DNA of 6,653 bases from NCBI GenBank assembly GCA_013696525.1, contig JACCYK010000310.1:1-6653 (forward strand), read 5' to 3'. The stretch comes from Chloroflexia bacterium. Its GTDB lineage: Bacteria > Chloroflexota > Chloroflexia > Thermomicrobiales > UBA6265. The notes below the pieces were generated by a model. It did no database searches, was not told the origin of the DNA, and worked only from the letters and a program-made list of their open reading frames with translations. Numbering within the stretch: the first letter of the stretch is position 1; each line of letters opens with the position of its first letter. Both the position numbers and the translations under genes were made by a program. Below are positions 1 to 5,690 of this stretch, piece by piece.

Positions 1-354
1 GACCTGAGCGGCGAGATCATCTGTGGCGGCCGGCTTCAGATGCTGCCCAGCGGCAGGGTCCGCGGCAAGATCGCGACCCAAACCCTCGTGGTTGCCGAGG
101 GCGCCTATTACGAAGGCGAGCTTGAGATGGCCCGGCCGGAGGAGCGCGAGAGCCGAACCCGGCGGATCAGCGGCAGCCCCAGCACCGCCCCGGTGCCGAT
201 CAACGGTCAGGCTGGCGAGCCAGCGCGGAGCGGCGGCGGGCCGACAACGTTCATCCGGCGATTGGGCAGCCCTGAGACCGCCTGGGACACCAAACCCGAC
301 GAAAGCGCTCCGAGCGAGCCGGCCGCGGCGGCCCATCAGGAAGAAGAGTCCTGA
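1..354 (+). CDS. Bactofilin family protein (polymer-forming cytoskeletal), 3' end only
   Basis: The reading frame is open from the first base and stops at TGA 352-354, giving 117 visible residues; the start lies outside the window. The first 42 or so residues (LSGEIICGGRLQMLPSGRV, then GKIATQTLVVAEGAYYEGEL) show the short repeating pattern of hydrophobic and glycine positions seen in bactofilins, where each rung of a right-handed beta-helix is about 17 residues. The wording resembles the last rungs of the DUF583/bactofilin domain, including an 'EGAYYEGELEM' ending. The remaining 75 residues or so are a low-complexity, charged and Pro/Ser/Ala-rich tail, which is usual for the disordered ends of these proteins. 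Bactofilins assemble into nucleotide-independent filaments, often at the membrane, and help to place cell-wall or polar machinery. The gene is separated from the next by 200 nt containing a promoter, so it probably ends its own unit. Family assignment is good; the specific role is unknown. Confidence 0.85.
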   Translation, partial: DLSGEIICGGRLQMLPSGRVRGKIATQTLVVAEGAYYEGELEMARPEERESRTRRISGSPSTAPVPINGQAGEPARSGGGPTTFIRRLGSPETAWDTKPDESAPSEPAAAAHQEEES

Positions 355-372
355 GGCACGCCCACGCTAGTG

Positions 373-384
373 GTGATCGATCAC
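373..384. repeat. 12-bp perfect palindrome in the upstream gap
   Basis: GTGATCGATCAC is its own reverse complement over all 12 bases. It lies 18 bp after the bactofilin stop and about 60 bp upstream of the -10 element at 444-449. Perfect palindromes of this size between a stop and a promoter can be operators for dimeric regulators, but no second copy was noticed in the window and no regulator is visible. The core ATCGAT is also a common short word in GC-rich genomes, so chance is possible. The rest of 355-440 holds GC-rich self-complementary bits such as CCGGCCGG but no hairpin followed by a T-tract. Confidence 0.35.
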
Positions 385-440
385 GGCGCCTAAACCCGAC
401 CGGCCGGGGCTCGTCCGGGCGCGGCCTGCGGAAAGCCCCG

Positions 441-449
441 TGCTATACT
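441..449 (+). promoter_or_regulatory. Extended -10 promoter ahead of the membrane SH3b gene
   Basis: TGCTATACT fits the extended -10 pattern TGnTATAAT, with TG at 441-442 and the -10 hexamer TATACT at 444-449. No convincing TTGACA-like -35 box lies 16-18 bp upstream, which is tolerated when the TG extension is present. The 13 bases CGTGCTATACTCC (439-451) recur exactly at the promoter in front of rpsB, which supports a functional element. Transcription would begin near 455-457, giving a leader of about 100 nt before the GTG at 555. The start site is inferred. Confidence 0.55.
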
Positions 450-554
450 CCCGACGCTCACGAGCGAGCGCGGCCGCGCCCCTTGGAAATCGCTTCAACC
501 CACCCGGGCGGCTTTAAATTCGTTGAGCCAGCGACGAAGCGAGGTGCCTGATCC

Positions 555-1526
555 GTGGCGGGCCGTTCCTGTCAGACGTGCAAGCACTTCGAGCCATCGG
601 CCATCTGGCAACGAGGTTGGTGTCGAAATCCGCGGTTGTACGGCCCGCAAGAGAGCCATACCGTTGATGCCGGGACCCTGGACTGCAATCGTGGTCTCGG
701 CAATGCTTGGCAGCCGGCCGAGGAAACAGACGAGGAGCCGCACTCCCAGGTCGACCGCTCGGATCGGCAACCGCTCCTAGTCTTTCCCTCGGTGCCGAGG
801 TTGGCGCTGGCGGAGAGCGGAGCCAGTGGGTTTTTGGCGAGATCAAGCGGTGGCACCGGAGCGGGCGGTGGCGGTGAATCCGGGCCACCCCGACCAAATC
901 GTCCGCGGGATCCCGTAGGTCAGGAGCGATCCGTGAGCTTTCAACCGGAAGAGCGGTACTGGACCGATTACCTCCGGATTGCCTTGCCCGTGATCGGGTT
1001 GCTGATCCTGATCGCCCTGCTCTGGTACTGGGCGTCCGCCTTGATCGGCGGCCCAGGTGGCAGCGAACCGACGCCGGGCACCACGCCGATCACCGAGGTA
1101 CTCGCCACGGAGGCTCCTCCGGCCTCGCCGATGCCGAGCCCGACCCCGACTGCCCCCGCGTCCAGCACCACGCCGGGCGCCGCGCCCACGGCGACCATTC
1201 CGGCAGCCACCAATCCCACGGTCGAGCCAGCGCCGACCGCCGGGACTGATTCGGGCACAACCAGTGGCAACACGGACCCAGCCTGCCAGGATCCGACAAC
1301 CTACGACCCAGGGACAACCGTTGTGACGAACAGCGATGTAAATCTCCGAACCGAGGCGACCGCGGACAGCCCGTCGCTCGGGGTGTTGCCGGGTGGCACC
1401 CAGCTCCAAATTACTGGTCCGTTTGTCGACCTTCCGGACTGCGACTGGTGGCCGGTCACCGATCCCGCGACTGGGCAAAATGGCTTCATCCGCGAGGATT
1501 TCCTGGATCAATCGGGCGGGGAGTAA
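555..1526 (+). CDS. Uncharacterised membrane protein: four-Cys N-terminal module, one TM helix, Pro/Thr-rich stalk, SH3b domain
   Basis: This 323-residue protein starts at GTG 555. An in-frame TGA at 549-551 rules out any longer form, and GAGGTG at 541-546 is a good ribosome binding site 8 nt upstream. Four cysteines, C6, C9, C23 and C44 (CxxC, then WCRNP and LDC), form a compact zinc-ribbon-like module, inferred to bind a metal. Residues 55-135 are a low-complexity linker with a Gly-rich run. One hydrophobic helix follows at about 142-164, then a Pro/Thr/Ala-rich stalk (about 168-250) and an SH3b (SH3_3-like) domain from about 256 to 319 with the typical 'VNLRTEAT' opening and a glycine-phenylalanine ending. 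There is no N-terminal signal peptide, so the Cys module is probably cytoplasmic and the SH3b domain outside, where such domains often contact the wall. C244 and C296 could form a disulfide. It has its own promoter and precedes the rpsB unit. I recall similar CxxC/WCRNP proteins in Chloroflexota but know no function; a transmembrane sensor or wall-binding anchor is possible. Confidence 0.8.
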   Translation: MAGRSCQTCKHFEPSAIWQRGWCRNPRLYGPQESHTVDAGTLDCNRGLGNAWQPAEETDEEPHSQVDRSDRQPLLVFPSVPRLALAESGASGFLARSSGGTGAGGGGESGPPRPNRPRDPVGQERSVSFQPEERYWTDYLRIALPVIGLLILIALLWYWASALIGGPGGSEPTPGTTPITEVLATEAPPASPMPSPTPTAPASSTTPGAAPTATIPAATNPTVEPAPTAGTDSGTTSGNTDPACQDPTTYDPGTTVVTNSDVNLRTEATADSPSLGVLPGGTQLQITGPFVDLPDCDWWPVTDPATGQNGFIREDFLDQSGGE

Positions 1527-1539
1527 TCGGGTCAGTCGT

Positions 1540-1561
1540 TCGCGAGATACCACACTCGTGA
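1540..1561 (+). terminator. Weak terminator-like hairpin after the SH3b gene
   Basis: TCGCGAG (1540-1546) can pair with CTCGTGA (1555-1561) as 7 bp including one G-U pair, around an 8-nt loop. It is followed by TCTTAT, a short and imperfect U-rich tail. It begins 14 nt after the stop of the membrane protein gene and precedes the next promoter, which is the right place for a terminator. The stem is modest and the tail poor, so it may be incidental, with Rho or read-through acting instead. Confidence 0.25.
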
Positions 1562-1570
1562 TCTTATAGC

Positions 1571-1594
1571 GTCTTGGGCAGAGTCTTGGGCGGA
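1571..1594 (+). repeat. Two-copy 12-nt tandem repeat
   Basis: GTCTTGGGCAGA (1571-1582) is followed directly by GTCTTGGGCGGA (1583-1594), differing at one base. It sits about 80 bp upstream of the rpsB -10 element. It could be a pair of regulator half-sites on the same helical face, since the period is close to one turn, or a replication-slippage duplication. No other copy was noticed in the window. Confidence 0.45.
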
Positions 1595-1668
1595 CCGATC
1601 GCCACGCGCGAGCTGTGACGTTACCCGCGCCTCTTCGATTCATGGTGCGTGCCGCCACGGCCAGATCG

Positions 1669-1677
1669 TGCTATACT
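1669..1677 (+). promoter_or_regulatory. Extended -10 promoter of the rpsB operon
   Basis: TGCTATACT again fits the extended -10 consensus, with TG at 1669-1670 and TATACT at 1672-1677. The surrounding 13 bases, 1667-1679, match those of the upstream promoter exactly. There is no clear -35 box at 16-18 bp. Transcription is expected to start near 1683-1685, which puts a perfect hairpin at the very 5' end of the mRNA and leaves a leader of about 135 nt before rpsB. This is the main promoter candidate for the seven downstream genes. Confidence 0.6.
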
Positions 1678-1682
1678 CCGCC

Positions 1683-1819
1683 CGGCCCAGCGTTCGCTGG
1701 GCCGCTCAACTATGCACGCGCCGGGACCGAGCAGGGTGTGCCGACGGCGAGACGCCGGCGGTCCGAGCTTGGGATGAGCGGCGCGGAAGCACAACACCAT
1801 CCGATCGGAGGATCGCGAC
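1683..1819 (+). promoter_or_regulatory. Structured 5' leader of rpsB, candidate S2 autoregulatory element
   Basis: The leader begins with a perfect 9-bp stem, CGGCCCAGC (1683-1691) with GCTGGGCCG (1696-1704), around a GTTC tetraloop. A second element pairs GGACCG (1724-1729) with CGGTCC (1759-1764) and encloses CGGCG/CGCCG (1745-1749 with 1753-1757) capped by an AGA loop. The strong ribosome binding site GGAGGA (1807-1812) ends the leader. Ribosomal protein operons are often controlled by the encoded protein binding its own leader, and S2 does this in E. coli. That this leader does so is inference; I cannot match it to a named RNA family by eye. Open reading in this stretch shows no codon bias or start signal suggesting a gene. 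Confidence 0.45.
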
Positions 1820-2668
1820 GTGCAACAACCCGTGACCAGTACCTTTGGCCTGCCGCCGCAAGCGACCCTCAAGGCGCTGCTCGAGGCCGGCGTCCACTTC
1901 GGGCACCAGGCCAAGCGCTGGAACCCGAAGATGAAGCCGTACATCTTTACCGAACGCAATGGCATCCACATAATCGACCTCCAGCAGACCGTGCCCATGG
2001 TCCGGGACGCCCACCAATTCGTGGCCGATCTCTCGGCCCGCGGCGGCCGGGTGCTCTTTGTCGGCACCAAAAAGCAAGCCCAAGAGGTGGTCGAGCGGGA
2101 AGCGATCCGGTCGAACCAGTTCTTCGTCAATCGCCGCTGGCTGGGCGGCACGCTCACCAATTTCGTCACGATCCGCAACCGGTTGCGCTACATGAAGCAG
2201 CTCCAGGGCCAGCGCGACCGCGGTGAGTTCGACCTGTTGCCGAAGCAAGAAGCGGCCGGCAAGCTGACTGAGCTGGAGAAGCTGGAGCGCACGCTGGGCG
2301 GAATGCGGGACATGACGCAATTGCCGGGCGCGGTCTTTGTCGTCGATCCCAAGCGGGAGCATCTGGCGATCCACGAGGCGCGGCGGCTCAAGATCCCGAT
2401 CATTGGGATTACCGATACCAACTGCGACCCGGACGATGTCGACTTCTTGATCCCCGGGAACGACGATGCCATCCGCTCGGTTCGGCTCCTGGCCGCCGGC
2501 ATCGCCGACGCGGCGTTGGACGGTCAGATGCAGCTCGACATCGCCAAGGCGGAGCAGGCGATGGATCGCGGGGCGGAAGACGAGGTTGAGGTCGAAAGCG
2601 CCTATGCCGCCGACGACGCCGCGCTGTTCGCCGCCGAGGAGCCAGCCGGGGTCGCGACCGCGGGCTAG
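1820..2668 (+). CDS. rpsB: 30S ribosomal protein S2
   Basis: RpsB is a small-subunit protein that joins late in 30S assembly at the head-body junction and helps to anchor S1 where S1 is present. The protein has 282 residues. Both family signatures are visible: [21 protein letters not shown] at about 20-40, and [20 protein letters not shown] starting at 169. The conserved [12 protein letters not shown] lies at 104-115, and the [13 protein letters not shown] stretch follows the second signature. The start is GTG 1820, with GGAGGA at 1807-1812 seven bases upstream. The length is above the E. coli protein (241) because of a roughly 38-residue Ala/Glu/Asp-rich tail from about residue 245, probably disordered; such tails are common in high-GC Gram-positive and Chloroflexota S2. 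It is the first gene of the operon, preceded by a structured leader and followed by tsf, the near-universal order. Confidence 0.98.
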   Translation: MQQPVTSTFGLPPQATLKALLEAGVHFGHQAKRWNPKMKPYIFTERNGIHIIDLQQTVPMVRDAHQFVADLSARGGRVLFVGTKKQAQEVVEREAIRSNQFFVNRRWLGGTLTNFVTIRNRLRYMKQLQGQRDRGEFDLLPKQEAAGKLTELEKLERTLGGMRDMTQLPGAVFVVDPKREHLAIHEARRLKIPIIGITDTNCDPDDVDFLIPGNDDAIRSVRLLAAGIADAALDGQMQLDIAKAEQAMDRGAEDEVEVESAYAADDAALFAAEEPAGVATAG

Positions 2669-2700
2669 ACAAAACGGCCATGAACTCTTGACGATTGCGG

Positions 2701-2720
2701 GCGGATCGCTCGGGATCCGC
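2701..2720 (+). promoter_or_regulatory. Hairpin 1 in the rpsB-tsf spacer
   Basis: GCGGATC (2701-2707) pairs perfectly with GATCCGC (2714-2720) around a 6-nt loop. It lies 32 nt past the rpsB stop. There is no U-tract after it, so it is not a classical terminator. With the second hairpin it may set the ratio of S2 to EF-Ts, slow exonucleases or attenuate transcription; the sequence alone cannot say which. Confidence 0.45.
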
Positions 2721-2734
2721 GAGAACACGACGCC

Positions 2735-2757
2735 CGGGGGGTGAAGCCCATCCCCCG
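2735..2757 (+). promoter_or_regulatory. Hairpin 2, strong GC stem just upstream of the tsf ribosome binding site
   Basis: Bases 2735-2743 pair with 2749-2757 as a 9-bp stem, mostly G-C with one G-U, around the 5-nt loop AAGCC. It ends 7 nt before the tsf ribosome binding site AGGAGA (2765-2770), close enough to influence ribosome loading. No T-run follows. E. coli also carries a hairpin between rpsB and tsf that limits read-through, so an analogous expression-ratio role is plausible but inferred. Confidence 0.5.
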
Positions 2758-2774
2758 CAACAGCAGGAGAGACC

Positions 2775-3341
2775 GTGGCAATTAGCGCTTCCCAAGTACG
2801 AGAGCTGCGTGAGCAGAGCGGCGCCGGCATCATGGAATGCAAACGTGCCCTCGAAGAGACCGGCGGCAATGTCGAGCAAGCGATTAACCTGTTGAAGCAA
2901 CAGGGACTGGCCAAGGCCGACAAGAAGGCCGGCCGGGCCGCCCGTCAGGGCGTGATCGAGCCATACATCCACGGCGCGGGCCGGATTGGCGCCATCGTCG
3001 AGGTCAACTGCGAAACCGACTTCGTGGCTCGCACCGACGACTTCAAGTCGCTGGCGCATGACCTGGCGATGCAGGTTGCCGCCACCGCACCGGCCTACGT
3101 CAGTGCCGACGAGGTGCCGGAGGCGGCGTATGCCGAGCTGGAGAAGGAATACGGCAGCCGCGACAAGGCAATGGCGGCGGTCAGCCTGCTCGACCAACCG
3201 TTCATCCGGGACGGCAAGGTGACGGTCCGGGATCTCATCCGGGAGAGCATCGGCAAGCTGGGTGAGAACATCCAGGTCCGGCGCTTCGCTCGGTTCGAGG
3301 TCGGGGCCGACCTGCCGGACGAGACCGCCGGCGAAGCCTAA
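2775..3341 (+). CDS. tsf: Elongation factor Ts, short form
   Basis: EF-Ts is the guanine-nucleotide exchange factor that releases GDP from EF-Tu in the cytoplasm. The protein has 188 residues. The N-terminal UBA-like domain is at about 3-42 (VRELREQSGAGIMECKRALE, then GGNVEQAINLL), and the signature TDFVAR at 81-86 marks the core that inserts next to the EF-Tu magnesium site. The C-terminal motif is GENIQVRRFARFEVG. It is much shorter than E. coli EF-Ts (283), because it has one core subdomain and no coiled-coil insertion, as in Thermus and other short-form proteins; it looks complete, not truncated. The GTG start at 2775 has AGGAGA at 2765-2770 and yields the canonical opening MAISASQVRELRE. 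It lies 106 nt after rpsB, with two hairpins in the gap, and 66 nt before pyrH. Confidence 0.97.
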   Translation: MAISASQVRELREQSGAGIMECKRALEETGGNVEQAINLLKQQGLAKADKKAGRAARQGVIEPYIHGAGRIGAIVEVNCETDFVARTDDFKSLAHDLAMQVAATAPAYVSADEVPEAAYAELEKEYGSRDKAMAAVSLLDQPFIRDGKVTVRDLIRESIGKLGENIQVRRFARFEVGADLPDETAGEA

Positions 3342-3407
3342 CCGCCGCGCGTTCGTTGCCGCTGCCCGATCCGGCGGCAGGCGGCCTCGTCGGGAGGATG
3401 CGAACCG

Positions 3408-4142
3408 GTGGCGACCACGTATCAACGGGTCTTGCTCAAACTCAGCGGTGAGGCGATGGTCGGCGAGACCAGTTTCGGCATCGATCCGAAGGTCGTCACC
3501 GATCTTGCCCGCCAGATTCGTCGCGTTGCCGAGCTCGACGTGCAGATCGCGATCGTCATTGGCGGCGGCAACATCTGGCGTGGGATTGCCGCCAGCAGTC
3601 GCGGCATGGATCGGGCCACGGCGGACTACATGGGCATGGTCGCCACCGTCCTCAACGCGTTGGCCCTGCAAGATGCGCTAGAGACCATCGATGTCCAGAC
3701 GCGGGTGATGACCGCGATCGAGATGCACGAGGTCGCCGAGCCCTACATCCGCCGCCGCGCGATCCGGCATATGGAAAAAGGGCGAGTCGTGATCCTGGCC
3801 GCCGGCACCGGCAACCCCTATTTCACGACGGACACCGCCGCCGCCTTGCGGGCGCTTGAGCTTGATGTCAACGTGCTGTTGATGGCCAAGAACCAGGTCG
3901 ATGGCGTCTACGACGATGACCCCAGGACCAACCAGCAGGCCCGACGATACCGTCAGATCAGCCATCAAGAGGCGATCGAACGCAACCTGCGCGTCATGGA
4001 TGTGTCAGCCCTGGCCCTGCTTCGTGACCATAACCTACCGATCCTCGTTTTCAACATGGCGACCGATGGCGCGATCGAGGCGGCCGTGACGGGCGCCGGG
4101 ATTGGTACACTGATCCTCGACGGCGATGCGCGGTTCGCCTAG
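3408..4142 (+). CDS. pyrH: UMP kinase (uridylate kinase)
   Basis: PyrH transfers phosphate from ATP to UMP to make UDP, the step that commits de novo pyrimidines to RNA, DNA and UDP-sugar synthesis. The protein has 244 residues, the usual length, and belongs to the amino-acid-kinase fold. Visible motifs are the phosphate-binding KLSGEAM at 11-17, GGGNIWRG at 52-59, DRATADYMGM at 68-77 and the nucleotide-contacting GTGNPYFTTD at 133-142. The bacterial enzyme is hexameric and generally controlled by GTP activation and UTP inhibition; nothing here departs from that. The GTG start at 3408 follows GGAGGA (3393-3398) by 9 nt and gives the typical opening 'YQRVLLKLSGEA'. It lies between tsf and frr, its normal neighbours, where it links nucleotide supply with translation capacity. 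Confidence 0.97.
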   Translation: MATTYQRVLLKLSGEAMVGETSFGIDPKVVTDLARQIRRVAELDVQIAIVIGGGNIWRGIAASSRGMDRATADYMGMVATVLNALALQDALETIDVQTRVMTAIEMHEVAEPYIRRRAIRHMEKGRVVILAAGTGNPYFTTDTAAALRALELDVNVLLMAKNQVDGVYDDDPRTNQQARRYRQISHQEAIERNLRVMDVSALALLRDHNLPILVFNMATDGAIEAAVTGAGIGTLILDGDARFA

Positions 4143-4155
4143 CGCAACGTGGGTG

Positions 4156-4172
4156 TCCGCCGCGCCGGCGGA
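4156..4172 (+). promoter_or_regulatory. Short GC hairpin after pyrH
   Basis: TCCGCCG (4156-4162) pairs perfectly with CGGCGGA (4166-4172) around a 3-nt loop, starting 14 nt past the pyrH stop. No T-tract follows, so a Rho-independent terminator is unlikely; it may stabilise the pyrH mRNA 3' end or mark a processing point. Downstream, TTGTG-A-CACAA (4186-4196) is a separate perfect inverted repeat. The rest of the 120-nt gap up to frr is GC-rich with no open frame I would trust. Confidence 0.35.
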
Positions 4173-4185
4173 ATCCGGCATGGCG

Positions 4186-4196
4186 TTGTGACACAA
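4186..4196. repeat. Small inverted repeat TTGTG-A-CACAA upstream of frr
   Basis: TTGTG (4186-4190) and CACAA (4192-4196) are exact inverted arms around a single base. The arms are too close to form an RNA hairpin, so if functional this would be a protein-binding site on DNA. It is one of the few AT-richer spots in the intergenic DNA. No promoter elements at proper spacing could be matched to it, and it may be chance. Confidence 0.25.
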
Positions 4197-4262
4197 TGAG
4201 ACCGCGGGAGCGGCGAACGACGATGAGGCCGGCGGCGCCGCGGCGACGAAGGAGACGACCCC

Positions 4263-4820
4263 ATGATTCAGGACGTACTGACAGACGCCGAGGCGCGGAT
4301 GGCGAAGGCGATGGATGCGCTGAAGCGCGATCTTGGTTCAATTCGCACCGGGCGGGCTTCGCCGTCATTGGTGGAGCGGCTCACCGTCGACTACTACGGC
4401 ACCCAGACGCCGCTGAACCAAATGGCCGGTATCTCCGTGCCGGAGTCTCGCCTCCTCGTGATCCAACCATGGGATCAGGGCTCGATCGGGATCATCGAGA
4501 AAGCGATCCAGAAGTCCGAGTTGGGACTGACCCCCACCAACGACGGTCAGGTGATTCGGATCAGCATCCCGGCGTTGACTGAAGAACGCCGCAAGCAACT
4601 GGTCAAGCTGGTCCACGGTCACGTCGAAGAGGGCAAGGTGGCGGTCCGCAACGTCCGCCGCGATGCGGTGAGCCAAGTCCGCGAGCTGATGAGCGAGAAG
4701 CAAATCTCGGAAGACGATGAGCGCCGGGCCGAGCATCAGGTGGATGACTTGACCAAGAAATTCGTCGAGGAAGCGGACAAGATCGGCAAAAGCAAAGAGC
4801 ACGACGTCCTTGAAGTCTGA
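4263..4820 (+). CDS. frr: Ribosome recycling factor
   Basis: RRF acts with EF-G after termination to split the 70S ribosome from the mRNA. At 185 residues the protein has exactly the E. coli length. Domain I, the three-helix bundle, is formed by residues 1-30 and about 105-185; domain II, the beta domain, is about 31-104. Visible conserved parts are GSIRTGRASPSLVE near 25-38, the 'YYGTQTPLNQMAGISVPE' beta-strand region, and VRNVRRDA at 128-135, in which R132 matches the arginine known to be important in E. coli RRF. The start is ATG 4263, with AAGGAGA at 4249-4255 seven bases upstream; it is one of the few ATG starts in this cluster. It follows pyrH by 120 nt and precedes uppS by 36 nt. Nothing is missing or unusual. 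Confidence 0.98.
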   Translation: MIQDVLTDAEARMAKAMDALKRDLGSIRTGRASPSLVERLTVDYYGTQTPLNQMAGISVPESRLLVIQPWDQGSIGIIEKAIQKSELGLTPTNDGQVIRISIPALTEERRKQLVKLVHGHVEEGKVAVRNVRRDAVSQVRELMSEKQISEDDERRAEHQVDDLTKKFVEEADKIGKSKEHDVLEV

Positions 4821-4856
4821 GGTCCGGCCGGCCCGCGGTTCGCGAGTGATAGAGCG

Positions 4857-5681
4857 ATGATCTTGCCGGCGACGCCGCCACAGCGAGAAAGCGAACACCG
4901 CCAGCACCTCACTCCAGAGACGCTGGACGTCGTCGCCGCACGCGACTCCGACCCCCTTCGCGTGGTACCACAACACGTCGCCATCATTATGGACGGCAAC
5001 GGACGCTGGGCGGCGACGCGCGGGTTGCCGCGGATCGCGGGGCACGAGCGGGGCACCGACAACATTCGCCGGATCACCTATGCGGCGGCGGAGCTAGGGA
5101 TCAAATACCTCACGCTTTGGGCCTTTTCGACCGATAACTGGCGCCGCCCAACCGATGAAATCGAAGGGATCATGCGGATCCTCGGCGAAGTCATCGAGCG
5201 GGAAACGGAGGAGCTGCATCGGCAGGGCGCCCAGTTGCGCCATATCGGCAGCCTGGACGGTCTCCGCCCGGACCTGTCGCGGGCGGTCCAAGACGCGATC
5301 GCCCGAACCCGGCAGAACGATCGGCTGGTGCTGACCCTGGCGTTTAACTATGGCGGCCGGCAAGAGTTGGTGGCGGCGATTCGCGATCTCGTCGCCAGCG
5401 GCGTGGCGGCCGAAGACATAACCGAGGACCGCGTCTCCGCCCATCTGTTTACGCGTGACCTGCCAGACCCCGATCTCATCGTGCGGACATCGGGCGAACA
5501 TCGCTTCAGCAACTTCCTGCTCTGGCAGTCGGCCTACGCCGAGCTGTTCTTCACCCCGGTGCTGTGGCCGGACTTTGGTCCCGACGAGCTTCAGCAGGCG
5601 GTGCTCGACTATGGCCGGCGCGAGCGCAGGTTCGGCGGGGTAGCGACCACCGAGACGCTGCTGTCCTCGTCACGAACCTAA
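4857..5681 (+). CDS. uppS: Undecaprenyl diphosphate synthase (cis-prenyltransferase)
   Basis: UppS adds eight isopentenyl units in cis to farnesyl diphosphate, making the C55 carrier used for peptidoglycan and other wall polymers; it acts at the inner face of the membrane. The protein has 274 residues. Motifs in order: HVAIIMDGNGRWA at 40-52 with catalytic D46, LTLWAFSTDNWRRP, TLAFNYGGRQEL, and the R210/R216 pair in VRTSGEHRFSNF that binds the IPP diphosphate, followed by E229 in AYAELFF, the magnesium ligand. Relative to E. coli it carries about 20 extra N-terminal residues of low conservation. ATG 4857 is chosen; its ribosome site is weak (GAGTGAT, 4844-4850), and GTG 4962 directly ahead of the core is an in-frame alternative that would give a protein with a very short lead. 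UndPP rather than a shorter polyprenyl product is inferred from context with cdsA and dxr. Confidence 0.95.
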   Translation: MILPATPPQRESEHRQHLTPETLDVVAARDSDPLRVVPQHVAIIMDGNGRWAATRGLPRIAGHERGTDNIRRITYAAAELGIKYLTLWAFSTDNWRRPTDEIEGIMRILGEVIERETEELHRQGAQLRHIGSLDGLRPDLSRAVQDAIARTRQNDRLVLTLAFNYGGRQELVAAIRDLVASGVAAEDITEDRVSAHLFTRDLPDPDLIVRTSGEHRFSNFLLWQSAYAELFFTPVLWPDFGPDELQQAVLDYGRRERRFGGVATTETLLSSSRT

Positions 5682-5690
5682 GCGCGACCA

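Noticed and set aside
843..1658. 271-residue open frame on the - strand opposite the SH3b gene
   Set aside because: Its Gly/Arg-rich low-complexity sequence is the antisense image of the Pro/Thr/Ala stalk. The + strand frame has a good ribosome site and recognisable domains.
1615..2226. 203-residue + strand frame overlapping the rpsB leader and the 5' half of rpsB
   Set aside because: It is out of frame with rpsB, covers the promoter and leader, and encodes Arg/Pro/Ala-rich sequence with no motif.
2688..2693. TTGACG as a -35 box for a tsf-specific promoter
   Set aside because: No TATAAT-like hexamer lies 16-18 bp downstream; that interval falls inside a GC-rich hairpin.
1706..2923. 405-residue open frame on the - strand opposite rpsB and the start of tsf
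   Set aside because: It lies antisense to an unmistakable rpsB. Long antisense frames are expected in GC-rich DNA with strong third-position bias. The translation is Arg/Leu/Ala-rich without recognisable motifs.
2409..3671. 420-residue open frame on the - strand across rpsB, tsf and pyrH
   Set aside because: It spans three real genes and two spacers in antisense, ends in an Arg/Pro-rich low-complexity stretch and shows no family resemblance. It is a codon-bias shadow.
4196..4582. 128-residue + strand frame starting in the pyrH-frr gap
   Set aside because: Most of it overlaps frr in another frame, it lacks a ribosome site and its product is Arg-rich low complexity.
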